A stretch of 22,675 nucleotides of DNA, taken from positions 29,671 through 52,345 of the forward strand of contig DCFP01000108.1 of the NCBI GenBank assembly GCA_002319925.1, given 5' to 3'. A program made the translations under genes and the position numbers. Source of the stretch: Holophagaceae bacterium UBA1801. GTDB lineage: Bacteria; Acidobacteriota; Holophagae; Holophagales; Holophagaceae. Shown here piece after piece: positions 7,672 through 14,968 of the stretch (the first letter of the stretch is position 1; the number at the start of each line of letters is the position of its first letter). The notes beneath the pieces are model-generated. The model was not told the origin of the DNA, did no database searches, and worked only from the letters and a program-made list of their open reading frames with translations.

Positions 7672-7683
7672 AAATAGCTATTT
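7672..7683. promoter_or_regulatory. Perfect 12-bp palindrome between lysR relic and lysA
   Basis: AAATAGCTATTT is a perfect palindrome 25 bp from the relic lysR start and 48 bp before lysA. The position suits an operator or promoter element of a divergent LysR-type pair, though it does not by itself prove a LysR site. The surroundings are AT-rich compared with the rest of the window. Confidence 0.3.
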
Positions 7684-7731
7684 CACTTGATTTTCAACGG
7701 GGAACATCCTGCCAAGAGAAAGGTGACCACC

Positions 7732-8967
7732 ATGCAGATCCCCTTGGACCATTCCCGGCTCGCGAGACTCGCCGAACGTCATGGAACTCCGCTCTGGGTC
7801 TACGACGCGGCGATCATCCGGCAGCGCATCGAGGCACTCAGATCCTTCGATGTGGTCCGTTTCGCCCAGAAGGCCTGCTCGAATCTGCACATCCTGCGAT
7901 TGATGAAACGCGAAGGCGTGCAGGTGGATTCCGTGTCGTTGGGAGAGATTGAACGGGCTCTTCGCGCAGGGTTCATCACTGACGGGAACGCAACGGAGAT
8001 CGTTTTCACCGCCGATGTCATCGATCGACCTACCCTTGCCAAGGTGGTGCAACACCGGATCCCTGTGAACGCAGGCTCCATCGACATGCTGGACCAGCTG
8101 GGTTCGATCTCACCAGGACATCCCGTGTGGCTTCGCATCAATCCCGGTTTCGGGCACGGACATCACAACAAGGTGAACACGGGCGGCGACCATAGCAAGC
8201 ATGGCATCTGGCACGAAGATCTCCCGGTAGCCATCCAGGCCATCCGTCGTCACAGATTGCATCTCGCCGGCATGCACATGCACATTGGATCCGGCGTCGA
8301 CTACGGGCACCTCCAGCGCGTGTGCGGCACCATGGTAGAGCTCGTGAAAAGGGCCGAACATGACCTGGAGGCCATCTCCACGGGTGGCGGTCTCACCGTC
8401 AACTACCGGGACACTGATCCCGTGGTCGATACGAATCACTACTTCGGGCTTTGGGATGGGGCGCGCCGGGAGATCGAGGCACTGCTGGGGCACGCTGTGA
8501 AGCTGGAAATCGAGCCTGGCCGGTACCTGATGGCCGAGTCGGGGCTGTTGATCTCCGAGGTCCGCGCCGTGAAACGCGAGGGCGGCAACCATTTCGTGCT
8601 CGTGGACGCCGGCTTTTCCGATCTGGTGAGGCCTGCCATGTATGGCAGCTACCACGCGGCCAGTCTCATCCCCCGCAGCGGAACCGCCGAGGAGCGGCCG
8701 ATCCTGGATACGATCATCGCGGGCCCACTCTGCGAGTCCGGTGACGTTTTCACCCAGGACGAAGGTGGCGTGGTCGTCGCGCGACCATTGCCTTCGGCAG
8801 TGGTCGGAGATCTGGTTGTGTTCCATGACACGGGCGCCTACGGAGCCACCATGTCCTCGAACTACAACAGCCGGCCATTGGCACCCGAGGTTCTGTGCGA
8901 TGGCATCGAACACCGGCTCATCCGCCGCCGGCAGACCATCGAGGAACTAATGGCTCTGGAAGATTAG
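7732..8967 (+). CDS. lysA: Diaminopimelate decarboxylase
   Basis: This is a 411-residue fold-type III PLP decarboxylase converting meso-diaminopimelate to L-lysine in the cytoplasm. The PLP lysine is Lys47 in 'DVVRFAQKACSN'; other family marks are 'SVSLGEIERAL', 'HMHIGSG', 'ISTGGGLT', 'EIEPGRYL', the active-site cysteine in 'GPLCESGDVF', and 'GAYGATMSSNYNSRPL'. Long blocks are nearly identical to E. coli LysA as recalled, so this is the LysR-controlled proteobacterial type rather than the Bacillus/actinobacterial type; horizontal origin is plausible. ATG 7732 follows an AAAGG at moderate spacing. A TTG at 7687 would add 15 residues without matching the family. It is probably in one transcript with the two following genes. 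Confidence 0.95.
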   Translation: MQIPLDHSRLARLAERHGTPLWVYDAAIIRQRIEALRSFDVVRFAQKACSNLHILRLMKREGVQVDSVSLGEIERALRAGFITDGNATEIVFTADVIDRPTLAKVVQHRIPVNAGSIDMLDQLGSISPGHPVWLRINPGFGHGHHNKVNTGGDHSKHGIWHEDLPVAIQAIRRHRLHLAGMHMHIGSGVDYGHLQRVCGTMVELVKRAEHDLEAISTGGGLTVNYRDTDPVVDTNHYFGLWDGARREIEALLGHAVKLEIEPGRYLMAESGLLISEVRAVKREGGNHFVLVDAGFSDLVRPAMYGSYHAASLIPRSGTAEERPILDTIIAGPLCESGDVFTQDEGGVVVARPLPSAVVGDLVVFHDTGAYGATMSSNYNSRPLAPEVLCDGIEHRLIRRRQTIEELMALED

Positions 8968-9019
8968 TTATCAGAAGGATCCACCCAGTCCACTGGCGAT
9001 TTCTGAAGGGCGACCCGAC

Positions 9020-9868
9020 ATGACTCAATTCCGAAAGTACCATGGGCTCGGGAACGACTACATTGTCATCGATCCGGCCGAATTTCCCCTGGAACCACTC
9101 CCGGAAACCGTTCGGCACATCTGCGACCGGAATCGCGGCGTGGGCTCCGACGGCATCCTCTACGGTCCTCTGCCGGGTTGTGGAGAACCAACCCTGCGTA
9201 TTTTCAACCCCGATGGAAGCGAAGCGGAAAAGAGCGGCAACGGCGTCCGCATCTTTTCCTGGTTTCTCTTCGAGCGAGGCTACGTGAAGGAGCGGGAATT
9301 CCCGGTCATCACGAAGGGTGGCCGCGTGCATTCACGGGTCCTGGATCCGGGAGCGAAATTGATCGAAGTGGACATGGGTACACCCTCCTTTGATGTGCGT
9401 GCCATGGCTCCGGGCACCGGCCTAGCTGAAATCGTGGACAAGGCGTTCGACTTCGGCGGCGAGACCTGCCGCATCACCTGCGTTTCCATGGGCAATCCCC
9501 ACTGTGTGGTGTCCGGAAAACCGGTCAACGAGGAATTTGCAAGACGCATCGGTCCCCGGATCGAGTGCTCGCCTCTGTTCCTGGCCAGGACGAACGTCCA
9601 GTTCCTGGAGGTGATCAGCGCATCCGAGATCAGGATTGAGATCTGGGAGCGCGGTGCGGGGTATACATTGGCCTCCGGCAGTTCCAGCTGTGCGGCTGCG
9701 GCTGCGGCCCGCAAGCTGGGCTGGGTCGGCGACGATGTCACCGTGCGCATGCCCGGAGGTTCACTGTCGATCCGTTTCCGGAACGGATCAGCCCATATGA
9801 CTGGACCGGTGGAAGCGGTATGTTCAGGTGAGTTTTCCGACGACTTGCTGCGAAGGATCAGATCATGA
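9020..9868 (+). CDS. DapF-family epimerase homologue with both catalytic cysteines replaced by serine
   Basis: This is a 282-residue member of the diaminopimelate epimerase fold. Conserved features include 'KYHGLGNDYIVID', 'GVGSDGIL', 'FNPDGSEAEKSGNGVRIF', 'SMGNPHCV' and 'WERGAGYTLASGSSSCAA'. Standard DapF is a PLP-independent two-base enzyme using two cysteines (E. coli Cys73 and Cys217, in CGNG and ACGTG). Here both are serine: Ser72 (AGC, 9233-9235) and Ser219 (TCC, 9674-9676). The frame is intact and other motifs are well kept, so it looks selected rather than decayed. It may epimerise another amino acid, use Ser chemistry, or have a non-catalytic role; housekeeping DAP epimerisation is doubtful. 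It lies 52 bp after lysA and overlaps the next gene by 4 bp (ATGA). Confidence 0.85.
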   Translation: MTQFRKYHGLGNDYIVIDPAEFPLEPLPETVRHICDRNRGVGSDGILYGPLPGCGEPTLRIFNPDGSEAEKSGNGVRIFSWFLFERGYVKEREFPVITKGGRVHSRVLDPGAKLIEVDMGTPSFDVRAMAPGTGLAEIVDKAFDFGGETCRITCVSMGNPHCVVSGKPVNEEFARRIGPRIECSPLFLARTNVQFLEVISASEIRIEIWERGAGYTLASGSSSCAAAAAARKLGWVGDDVTVRMPGGSLSIRFRNGSAHMTGPVEAVCSGEFSDDLLRRIRS

Positions 9869-11013
9869 AAACCGCCACCGAACTCATCCACAGGCCCAGG
9901 GCGGCTGAAGCGAACATGATCAATCCGCCCATTCATCGCGGGTCCACGGTCCTGTTCAAGAATTTCGAGGACTTGACGCGAGCCAATGCGGGCACCTACG
10001 AGGGAATCCTCTACGGGACGGATCGACTCCCCGCCCAGCGCAGTTTTGAAGAGGCCTTGTGCGCGCTGGAAGGGGGGCGTTTGACCCGGGCCTTCCAGTC
10101 CGGCCTGGCTGCCATCCTCGGCACCTTCTACGCCTTCACGAAAGCCGGAGACCACATCCTGCTTTGCGACAATGCCTACGGTCCGGGCCAGCTTTTCTGC
10201 CGGGATGTCCTGTCCCGGTTCGGCGTGACCTTCAATTGCGTACCCGCGAACGTCGGCGCCGACATCGTGGACTACCTCAAGCCGAATACCCGATTGATCC
10301 TGCTGGAATCACCCGGATCCAATTCGCTGGAGATCCAGGATATTCCTGCGGTCGCCGCCGTGGCAAAAGCGCGGGGCATCCTCACGGCCCTCGATAACAC
10401 CTGGGCGACCCCTCTCTACCTGGATCCCTTCCGGCATGGGGTCGATCTCTCCATCCACTCCGTCTCGAAGTACATCTCAGGGCATTCAGACATTCTCCTG
10501 GGTGCGGTGACCGCCACGGACCGTTGCGCGGAAGCCCTGGATCACTACTGCCGCGTCACTGAGACCTATGCCCAGCCTGAGGACTGTCACCTGGCCCTTC
10601 GCGGTCTGAAAACGCTGCCGGTGCGGTTGAAGCAGCACGAGCAGTCGGCCCTCGAGATTGCCCGATGGCTTGAGCTTCATCCCGCAGTCGGCCAGGTGAT
10701 CCATCCGGCGCTGCCATGCCATCCCGAGCATGCGCTCTGGAAGCGCGACTTCACGGGTTCCACCGGCCTTTTCTCCTTCACGCTGAAACAGGAGCCCGAG
10801 CCATCGAAGCTTGCCGCCTTCATCGATTCCCTGAGACTCTTCGGGATCGGGTACAGCTGGGGCGGCTACCACAGCCTAGTCACGGCCGCCCGGCACCATC
10901 GGGCCTTGCCCTCGCGCTACGACGGAAGAACGCTGGTCCGCCTCAGCATCGGCCTGGAGGATCCGGAGGACCTCAAAGCGGATCTCGAACAAGGCTTGGC
11001 TCGCTTGTATTAA
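9865..11013 (+). CDS. MetC-like Cys/Met metabolism PLP enzyme (cystathionine beta-lyase family)
   Basis: This is a 382-residue PLP enzyme of the transsulfuration family, closest in style to proteobacterial MetC: 'VGADIVDYLKPNTRLILLES' resembles 'IGADIVKHLQPNTKIVFLES', and 'LWKRDFTGSTGLFSFTL' and 'GYSWGGYHSL' match 'FWKRDFTGSSGLFSFVL' and 'AYSWGGYESL'. The PLP lysine is Lys202 in 'HSVSKYISGHSD'; the carboxylate-binding Arg is in 'LVRLSIGLED'. In MetC the partner-subunit clamp reads Y-G-R; here it reads Y-G-T-D-R, so the second clamp residue is altered. The expected reaction is C-S beta-elimination of cystathionine to homocysteine, but this change and the coupling to the unusual DapF homologue leave another substrate open. 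Confidence 0.82.
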   Translation: MKTATELIHRPRAAEANMINPPIHRGSTVLFKNFEDLTRANAGTYEGILYGTDRLPAQRSFEEALCALEGGRLTRAFQSGLAAILGTFYAFTKAGDHILLCDNAYGPGQLFCRDVLSRFGVTFNCVPANVGADIVDYLKPNTRLILLESPGSNSLEIQDIPAVAAVAKARGILTALDNTWATPLYLDPFRHGVDLSIHSVSKYISGHSDILLGAVTATDRCAEALDHYCRVTETYAQPEDCHLALRGLKTLPVRLKQHEQSALEIARWLELHPAVGQVIHPALPCHPEHALWKRDFTGSTGLFSFTLKQEPEPSKLAAFIDSLRLFGIGYSWGGYHSLVTAARHHRALPSRYDGRTLVRLSIGLEDPEDLKADLEQGLARLY

Positions 11014-11141
11014 TGGGTTGGCTCGGCACTGCTCAAGCATTCAAGATCTGAGTCAAACGGTGCGGAGGTTGCCAAGCGCATTTCAAGTCAATCACTGGCT
11101 TTCGAATATTCCTCGAAGTGATCTTTCCCTGTAGGTGATCC

Positions 11142-12251
11142 ATGTCGAACGAGCGGCACCATGCCCTGGACAATCTCCGTGTCTTCATCATCTTCCTTGT
11201 GGTGCTGCTGCATGCCTCGCTGTCATACATGGCCTATGCGCCCGAGTGGTGGTATGTGCTGGATCCAGAAAGAAGCCTCTTCTTCACGGTGCTCGTCATG
11301 CTGATCGATGTCCCGATCATGCTCATCATGTTCTTCCTGGCGGGTTACTTCACGTATGCATCGCTCGCCAAGCGAGGCGCGGGAGTTTTCCTGAGGGATA
11401 AGCTGGTGCGGATCGGGATCCCCTGGTTGTTCGGGTCCCTCGTCCTGGCTCCACCCACCGCGTATATGATTTACTACTCCAGGCGGATCCCCATGTCGCT
11501 ATGGACCTTCTGGGCTACGGACTTCTGGGGTAAGGCTTTCCAGCAATCGGTCTACTGGTATCTTGGCGTGCTACTGCTTTTCTTTGCGCTCACGGCCTTG
11601 GCATTCGCAGTGAATCACAAGTTCGCCTCCTGGCAGCGGCTCGTGATCCAGCCGACTTGGTATTTCTTCCCGTTGATCGTGCTCGCCCTGACCGCCGTTT
11701 CGCTGTGGATCGGTCTGGCACACCCGCTTGATCAGTGGTCCCACATCTATGTGTTCGTCTTCCAGCCGGCTCGAGTACCGCTTTACATTGGCTATTTTGT
11801 CCTGGGGATCTATGCGCACCAGCGGGGCTGGTTCACCGCGGATGGCTACGCTCCGACGGTCCTGCGCTGGCTGCCTCTGTGTTTCGTGTCCGGCTTGCTC
11901 TATCTGGGGTGGCGGCTCACTGTGCCTCCCACCGTCACTACTGTTTCTTCCAAGGCTATTACGACCCTACTGTTCAATGTTTTCTGCTTCTCCTCCCTCA
12001 TGGCTAGCGTCGCCTTGTTCCGTGCTCACGTTGGTGGCGAAAGGCCCTTCTGGCGCGGCCAGGCTCGGAATTCTTACGGTGTCTATTACCTGCATCCACT
12101 CATTCTCTATCCCTTGGCACTGGCGTTTGTGCCACTGCCCATCTCCATCTACTTGAAGGCCGCCGCCATCACTCTGCTTGCCTACCTGACGTCCTGGGGC
12201 CTGAGTGCAGCCGTGCTGACTCGGTTACCCGGCCTGCGGCGCATGTTTTAA
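11142..12251 (+). CDS. Membrane acyltransferase, acyltransferase-3 family
   Basis: This is a 369-residue polytopic membrane protein with about ten hydrophobic segments. It starts with 'HALDNLRVFIIFLVVLLHAS', the first-helix signature of the acyltransferase-3 (OafA/OpgC-like) family with the conserved His at residue 24. The end of the core shows 'NSYGVYYLHPLILYP', the typical late-helix segment. Members transfer acyl groups to sugars, glucans or other envelope carbohydrates; the substrate here is unknown. ATG 11142 has TAGGTG upstream. It lies 128 bp after the metC-like gene in the same direction but has no clear pathway link with it. Confidence 0.85.
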   Translation: MSNERHHALDNLRVFIIFLVVLLHASLSYMAYAPEWWYVLDPERSLFFTVLVMLIDVPIMLIMFFLAGYFTYASLAKRGAGVFLRDKLVRIGIPWLFGSLVLAPPTAYMIYYSRRIPMSLWTFWATDFWGKAFQQSVYWYLGVLLLFFALTALAFAVNHKFASWQRLVIQPTWYFFPLIVLALTAVSLWIGLAHPLDQWSHIYVFVFQPARVPLYIGYFVLGIYAHQRGWFTADGYAPTVLRWLPLCFVSGLLYLGWRLTVPPTVTTVSSKAITTLLFNVFCFSSLMASVALFRAHVGGERPFWRGQARNSYGVYYLHPLILYPLALAFVPLPISIYLKAAAITLLAYLTSWGLSAAVLTRLPGLRRMF

Positions 12252-12514
12252 TTTCCCCTGTGGGACAAGAAGATTGGTTTTCGGCCATGGAATCGGTTGC
12301 CATTTGCCGAAACCTCTAAATGGGATGATGGCTATCGTTGGGGTTCTGAGCCGATGCACAGGTTCTCGTACCGGTTCGGCACTCTCCTTCCACCTGCCGA
12401 TCGATGCGGGCAGTTGGCCCGATCTGCTCGCCGAAAACCTGGCCGTTCACCAACAGTTCGTCATGGTTCTACGGCGGTTTTCGCCTTTCACAAGATTGGC
12501 CAATTCAATCGCGA
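12252..12514. other. Intergenic region, no gene recognised
   Basis: These 263 bp separate the acyltransferase gene from the convergent small - strand gene. Open frames on both strands are short, lack ribosome sites and resemble no family. A 45-codon - strand frame reading 'LLVNGQVFGEQIGPTARID' looks faintly protein-like and could be a remnant, but I cannot place it. No clear terminator hairpin is seen. Confidence 0.4.
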
Positions 12515-12676
12515 TTACGTCGCGAGTGTTTGCGGGTCACTCTGTAGATGCTCCAAGAAGGCCCTGGTTTCCTCGTGCATCTTGATCAAACAAGCCTCAC
12601 AAATGCCATGTGTGATCAAGGCAGAGTCCGCGCTCCGCGAGGGCATCTCGTCCTGACACCAGGCACATATCCGCAT
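12515..12676 (-). CDS. Small double-CxxC protein (53 aa), putative zinc-binding
   Basis: ATG at 12676 is preceded on the - strand by GAGG with 8 nt spacing, and the frame runs 53 codons to TAA. The product begins 'MRICAWCQDEMPS' and continues 'ALITHGICEACLIKMHEET', giving two knuckles, CAWC and CEAC. The 'CAWC...HGIC..C' pattern is familiar from short cysteine-rich tails and small proteins found beside bacterial sensor and regulator genes, where the four Cys probably bind zinc. Its place downstream of a response regulator and an MCP-like gene on the same strand fits a signalling role. The function is unknown; the Cys pattern and ribosome site make it likely to be real. Confidence 0.65.
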   Translation of the reverse strand: MRICAWCQDEMPSRSADSALITHGICEACLIKMHEETRAFLEHLQSDPQTLAT

Positions 12677-12984
12677 CTAGTGAACCTCGGAATATTCAGA
12701 AATCGCTGAACCAAGCTATCTGGCTCCGCGGCAGATTCAATGGGCAACGATGCCCTAGCCCTCTTTTCCCAACAATGTAATCAATTCTCAAATGCCTAAC
12801 TGTGTTTATTGCTGATGCTGGCCTCCGTGGACGTGCCTTGAATTTCCTCTTCAAGAAGGACCTCGGAACTTGAGACGCATTGATTCCGCAAGAACCCGGA
12901 GGTCTCAGGAGTCTTTAGCGTGAGCAGGATCATTCAATGCAGTTGAATAAAATTCGATTGATGCCAGGAATCCAAGTGGATCAA
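12677..12984. other. AT-rich intergenic region with a small dyad
   Basis: These 308 bp are visibly richer in A/T than the flanking operons and contain no credible ORF. A dyad ATTCAA-TGCAG-TTGAAT lies at 12932-12948, 36 bp beyond the response regulator stop on the - strand. It could be a weak transcription terminator or operator, but the stem is AT-rich and short. A promoter for the small CxxC gene probably lies here too; none was clear enough to mark. Confidence 0.35.
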
Positions 12985-13359
12985 CTACTCGCAGGACGGA
13001 TCTAGCAACGCGTTCAATGAGGCCACAAGGTCTTTTCCAGAAATCGGTTTGTGGAGAACCCGATTCGCACCACGTTTCAGAAGGTCATCAATCATGTCCG
13101 TATCCCGTGTGGCAGTGGGGATGCCAACTGGAGTTTCAGGGTTTGTTCTTCGGATGGTTCGCAAGACCGTCGCCCCGCTGCACCCTGGCATCTGATAGTC
13201 CGATAACACCAAGTGAGGTTGAGAAGTTTGGAATTGTTCTGCAAGCTCCAAGGCCGATATAGGAGCCCAATCGTCTACCTCAAACCCCTCCGATTCAAGG
13301 AGCTTGCGCAGGTGGTTACGCATCATCCGACTGTCGTCGATCACAAGGATTTTGGTCAT
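12985..13359 (-). CDS. Single-domain response regulator (CheY-like)
   Basis: This 124-residue protein consists of a receiver domain alone: acidic pair in 'ILVIDDSRMMRN', phospho-acceptor Asp54 in 'LVLSDYQMPGCSG', and the conserved Lys104 in 'VLHKPIS'. Such stand-alone receivers relay phosphate or bind a partner such as a flagellar switch or kinase. The start is placed at ATG 13359, which has GGGAG 5 nt upstream; an ATG 12 nt further out has no good site. The start 'MTKILVIDDSRMMRN' is CheY-like. It lies on the same strand as, and 262 bp beyond, the Rossmann-MCP gene, suggesting a shared signalling context. Confidence 0.88.
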   Translation of the reverse strand: MTKILVIDDSRMMRNHLRKLLESEGFEVDDWAPISALELAEQFQTSQPHLVLSDYQMPGCSGATVLRTIRRTNPETPVGIPTATRDTDMIDDLLKRGANRVLHKPISGKDLVASLNALLDPSCE

Positions 13360-13621
13360 GCAGGCTCCCATGCCGAATACTCTGGCAGTGCTGGCTCATA
13401 GTCTCGCGAACAATGCCAAGGGTCGTTTCTTTGGATGGGCTCTCGGGATTCATTTGGGTCAGGATGGTGACGTTTCCATCGTGAGCATCGAGTTTCAGAA
13501 CAAAATCTCAGCATACGTAGATGTCCTCCCACAGCCCGTTACAGAGCTGCAGAAGAAAGGTGGATCAGCCATCACCACAAAACTGAGCGACTCCTGGAAC
13601 CGGAGATGAATTGAAACTCGT

Positions 13622-14281
13622 TTAACGCACGAATTCTGTGATCGAGCTGATCTTCTCCGACATGCTGAGTATTTCGGTATTGATCGTTTCCATTTTCTGG
13701 GTGAGCGTACGCACCTGTTCGGCCACCTTGCTCATGTGTTCTGCAATGACATGGAATCCTTTCCCATGGGTTCCAACTTTGGCGGACTCTATTCCTGCGT
13801 TGAGCGACAGCATTTGGAGTTGGGACATGATTGCCCGGACTTGGAGAAGGGTCGTCTCCATCTCCTGAGTGCCATTAGTGATCTCACCTTCTACCTCACT
13901 GATCTTCTCCATGACATGGTTCCGCACGCCTTCCGCTTTGTGTTCAACGGCCTGCATCATGAGCCTGGCGACTCGGCTGGGGATCAACGTTGCACCAAGC
14001 GCTGTGGCCTCCGGTGTGATCGCGTTCGTCACCGACTGGACACCCGTCACCTCGAAGATGAGATCAGCTTTGGTCGATCGGATAGCTTCTACGGCATCGG
14101 TGAAGATCTGGATTTGCAGCTCTCGCGCAAGATTGAAACCAATCGCCTCTGGATTCGAGTCGGCGATTCCCACGATCAAGCCCGGATACTGGCTAAACAG
14201 GCGCAATGCGGCCGTTCCTGCAGTGCCGGCTCCTATGATGACCATCCGCTGAGTGCCCGTAGTGAATTTAGCTTCGATCAA
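13622..14281 (-). CDS. Rossmann-fold / methyl-accepting signalling domain fusion protein
   Basis: This 219-residue soluble protein has no membrane segment. Residues 12-110 form a nucleotide-binding Rossmann-like domain: 'MVIIGAGTAGTAAL' carries GxGxxG (Gly17, Gly19, Gly22), and Asp41 at the end of the second strand ('IVGIADSN') is the usual NAD-preferring acid; 'DLIFEVTGV' follows. Residues 120-219 are helical, with an MCP hairpin tip 'LSLNAGIESAKVGTHGKGF' resembling the canonical LALNAAIEAARAGEHGRGF, but the following segment is diverged ('HVIAEHMSKVAEQV'). The protein could report NAD(H) state or another nucleotide to CheA/CheW-like partners, or act outside chemotaxis. The ligand and partner are inferred only. 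The start is TTG at 14281. Confidence 0.8.
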   Translation of the reverse strand: MIEAKFTTGTQRMVIIGAGTAGTAALRLFSQYPGLIVGIADSNPEAIGFNLARELQIQIFTDAVEAIRSTKADLIFEVTGVQSVTNAITPEATALGATLIPSRVARLMMQAVEHKAEGVRNHVMEKISEVEGEITNGTQEMETTLLQVRAIMSQLQMLSLNAGIESAKVGTHGKGFHVIAEHMSKVAEQVRTLTQKMETINTEILSMSEKISSITEFVR

Positions 14282-14288
14282 TGTAGGA

Positions 14289-14293
14289 CTCCC
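14289..14293 (-). promoter_or_regulatory. Ribosome binding site for the TTG start of the Rossmann-MCP gene
   Basis: GGGAG on the - strand (CTCCC at 14289-14293) sits 7 nt before TTG at 14281. The next in-frame ATG is codon 13, immediately before the Rossmann strand, and has no comparable site, so TTG is preferred. Confidence 0.6.
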
Positions 14294-14440
14294 TTCGAGA
14301 TTGAGGATCCTGTGTCCGGTGAAATCTTTTCTGAGTAAAGAGTTCGAGGGACGTTTTGTCTTTGGAGCCTATGCTCATCCAGTAATAAAACCAAGTATTG
14401 ATAAAACACGAACTTATCGCTCATGACAAGAATTAGTGTA

Positions 14441-14827
14441 TCAAGCGCAGGGCACGAATAGGTGTCGTTCCGGCCATGAGATTAAGCTTGAGAGCCCGCC
14501 AAGCGCTTCGCTTTCGGCCGGGAAGATTGCCAGCAATTTCGATATACCCAGTGAATCCGAGATGTTTCTCATCTTCGGGTCGAGAGCGCACAGATGAAGC
14601 GCCCCTCCATTGGTCTTCATGACGTTGTGGGCGTTGAGGAGCGACCCAACTCCGGAAGAATCGATGAACCGGACTTTTTCCAGATTGATCACCAAGAGCT
14701 TCGGGGCCTGCTTGGAAAGCGTGCGATGGAGCTCCTTCCTCATGTCAGCGATACTTGAGAACTCCAGGTACCCCAGAAGGCTCAGCACCACCGCGTTTCC
14801 TTCTTGGCGGCTAAGAATGGTCAGCAT
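14441..14827 (-). CDS. STAS-domain protein (anti-sigma factor antagonist-like)
   Basis: This is a 128-residue STAS protein of the SpoIIAA/RsbV type. The key motif is 'VRFIDSSGVGSLLNAHN', where the second Ser (Ser58) is the position phosphorylated in SpoIIAA-like proteins. Strand-helix order 'NAVVLSLLGYLEFSSIADMR' and 'LLVINLEK' fits the fold. Such proteins bind anti-sigma or switch kinases by partner switching. The C-terminal 15 residues or so extend beyond the usual domain end. ATG 14827 has GGGAG 5 nt upstream. No cognate RsbW-like kinase is visible in the window. It precedes the Rossmann-MCP gene by 159 bp on the same strand. Confidence 0.87.
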   Translation of the reverse strand: MLTILSRQEGNAVVLSLLGYLEFSSIADMRKELHRTLSKQAPKLLVINLEKVRFIDSSGVGSLLNAHNVMKTNGGALHLCALDPKMRNISDSLGISKLLAIFPAESEALGGLSSLISWPERHLFVPCA

Positions 14828-14968
14828 AAATTCTCCCAGGATGGTGCAGGGAATGCCACTTCGCCACGGTTGGGACCCAGATGCGAAGCCTTAAGGTTTA
14901 ACCTAAACGGCCAGAAAACTGGTTCCAAATCGAAATGAATGGCGACCAGCAACGATCCCGGGCATTGC

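Noticed and set aside
7133..7731. Lysine riboswitch upstream of lysA
   Set aside because: I could not find the conserved core pairings, and the region is accounted for by lysR fragments.
12274..12656. Two overlapping + strand frames of about 100 codons after the acyltransferase
   Set aside because: No ribosome sites and no recognisable motifs, and they run antisense to the better-supported 53-aa CxxC gene.
13370..13609. 79-codon + strand frame starting opposite the response regulator start
   Set aside because: It overlaps the start of a clear receiver gene, has only a weak ribosome site and resembles no family; the region more likely holds regulatory sequence.
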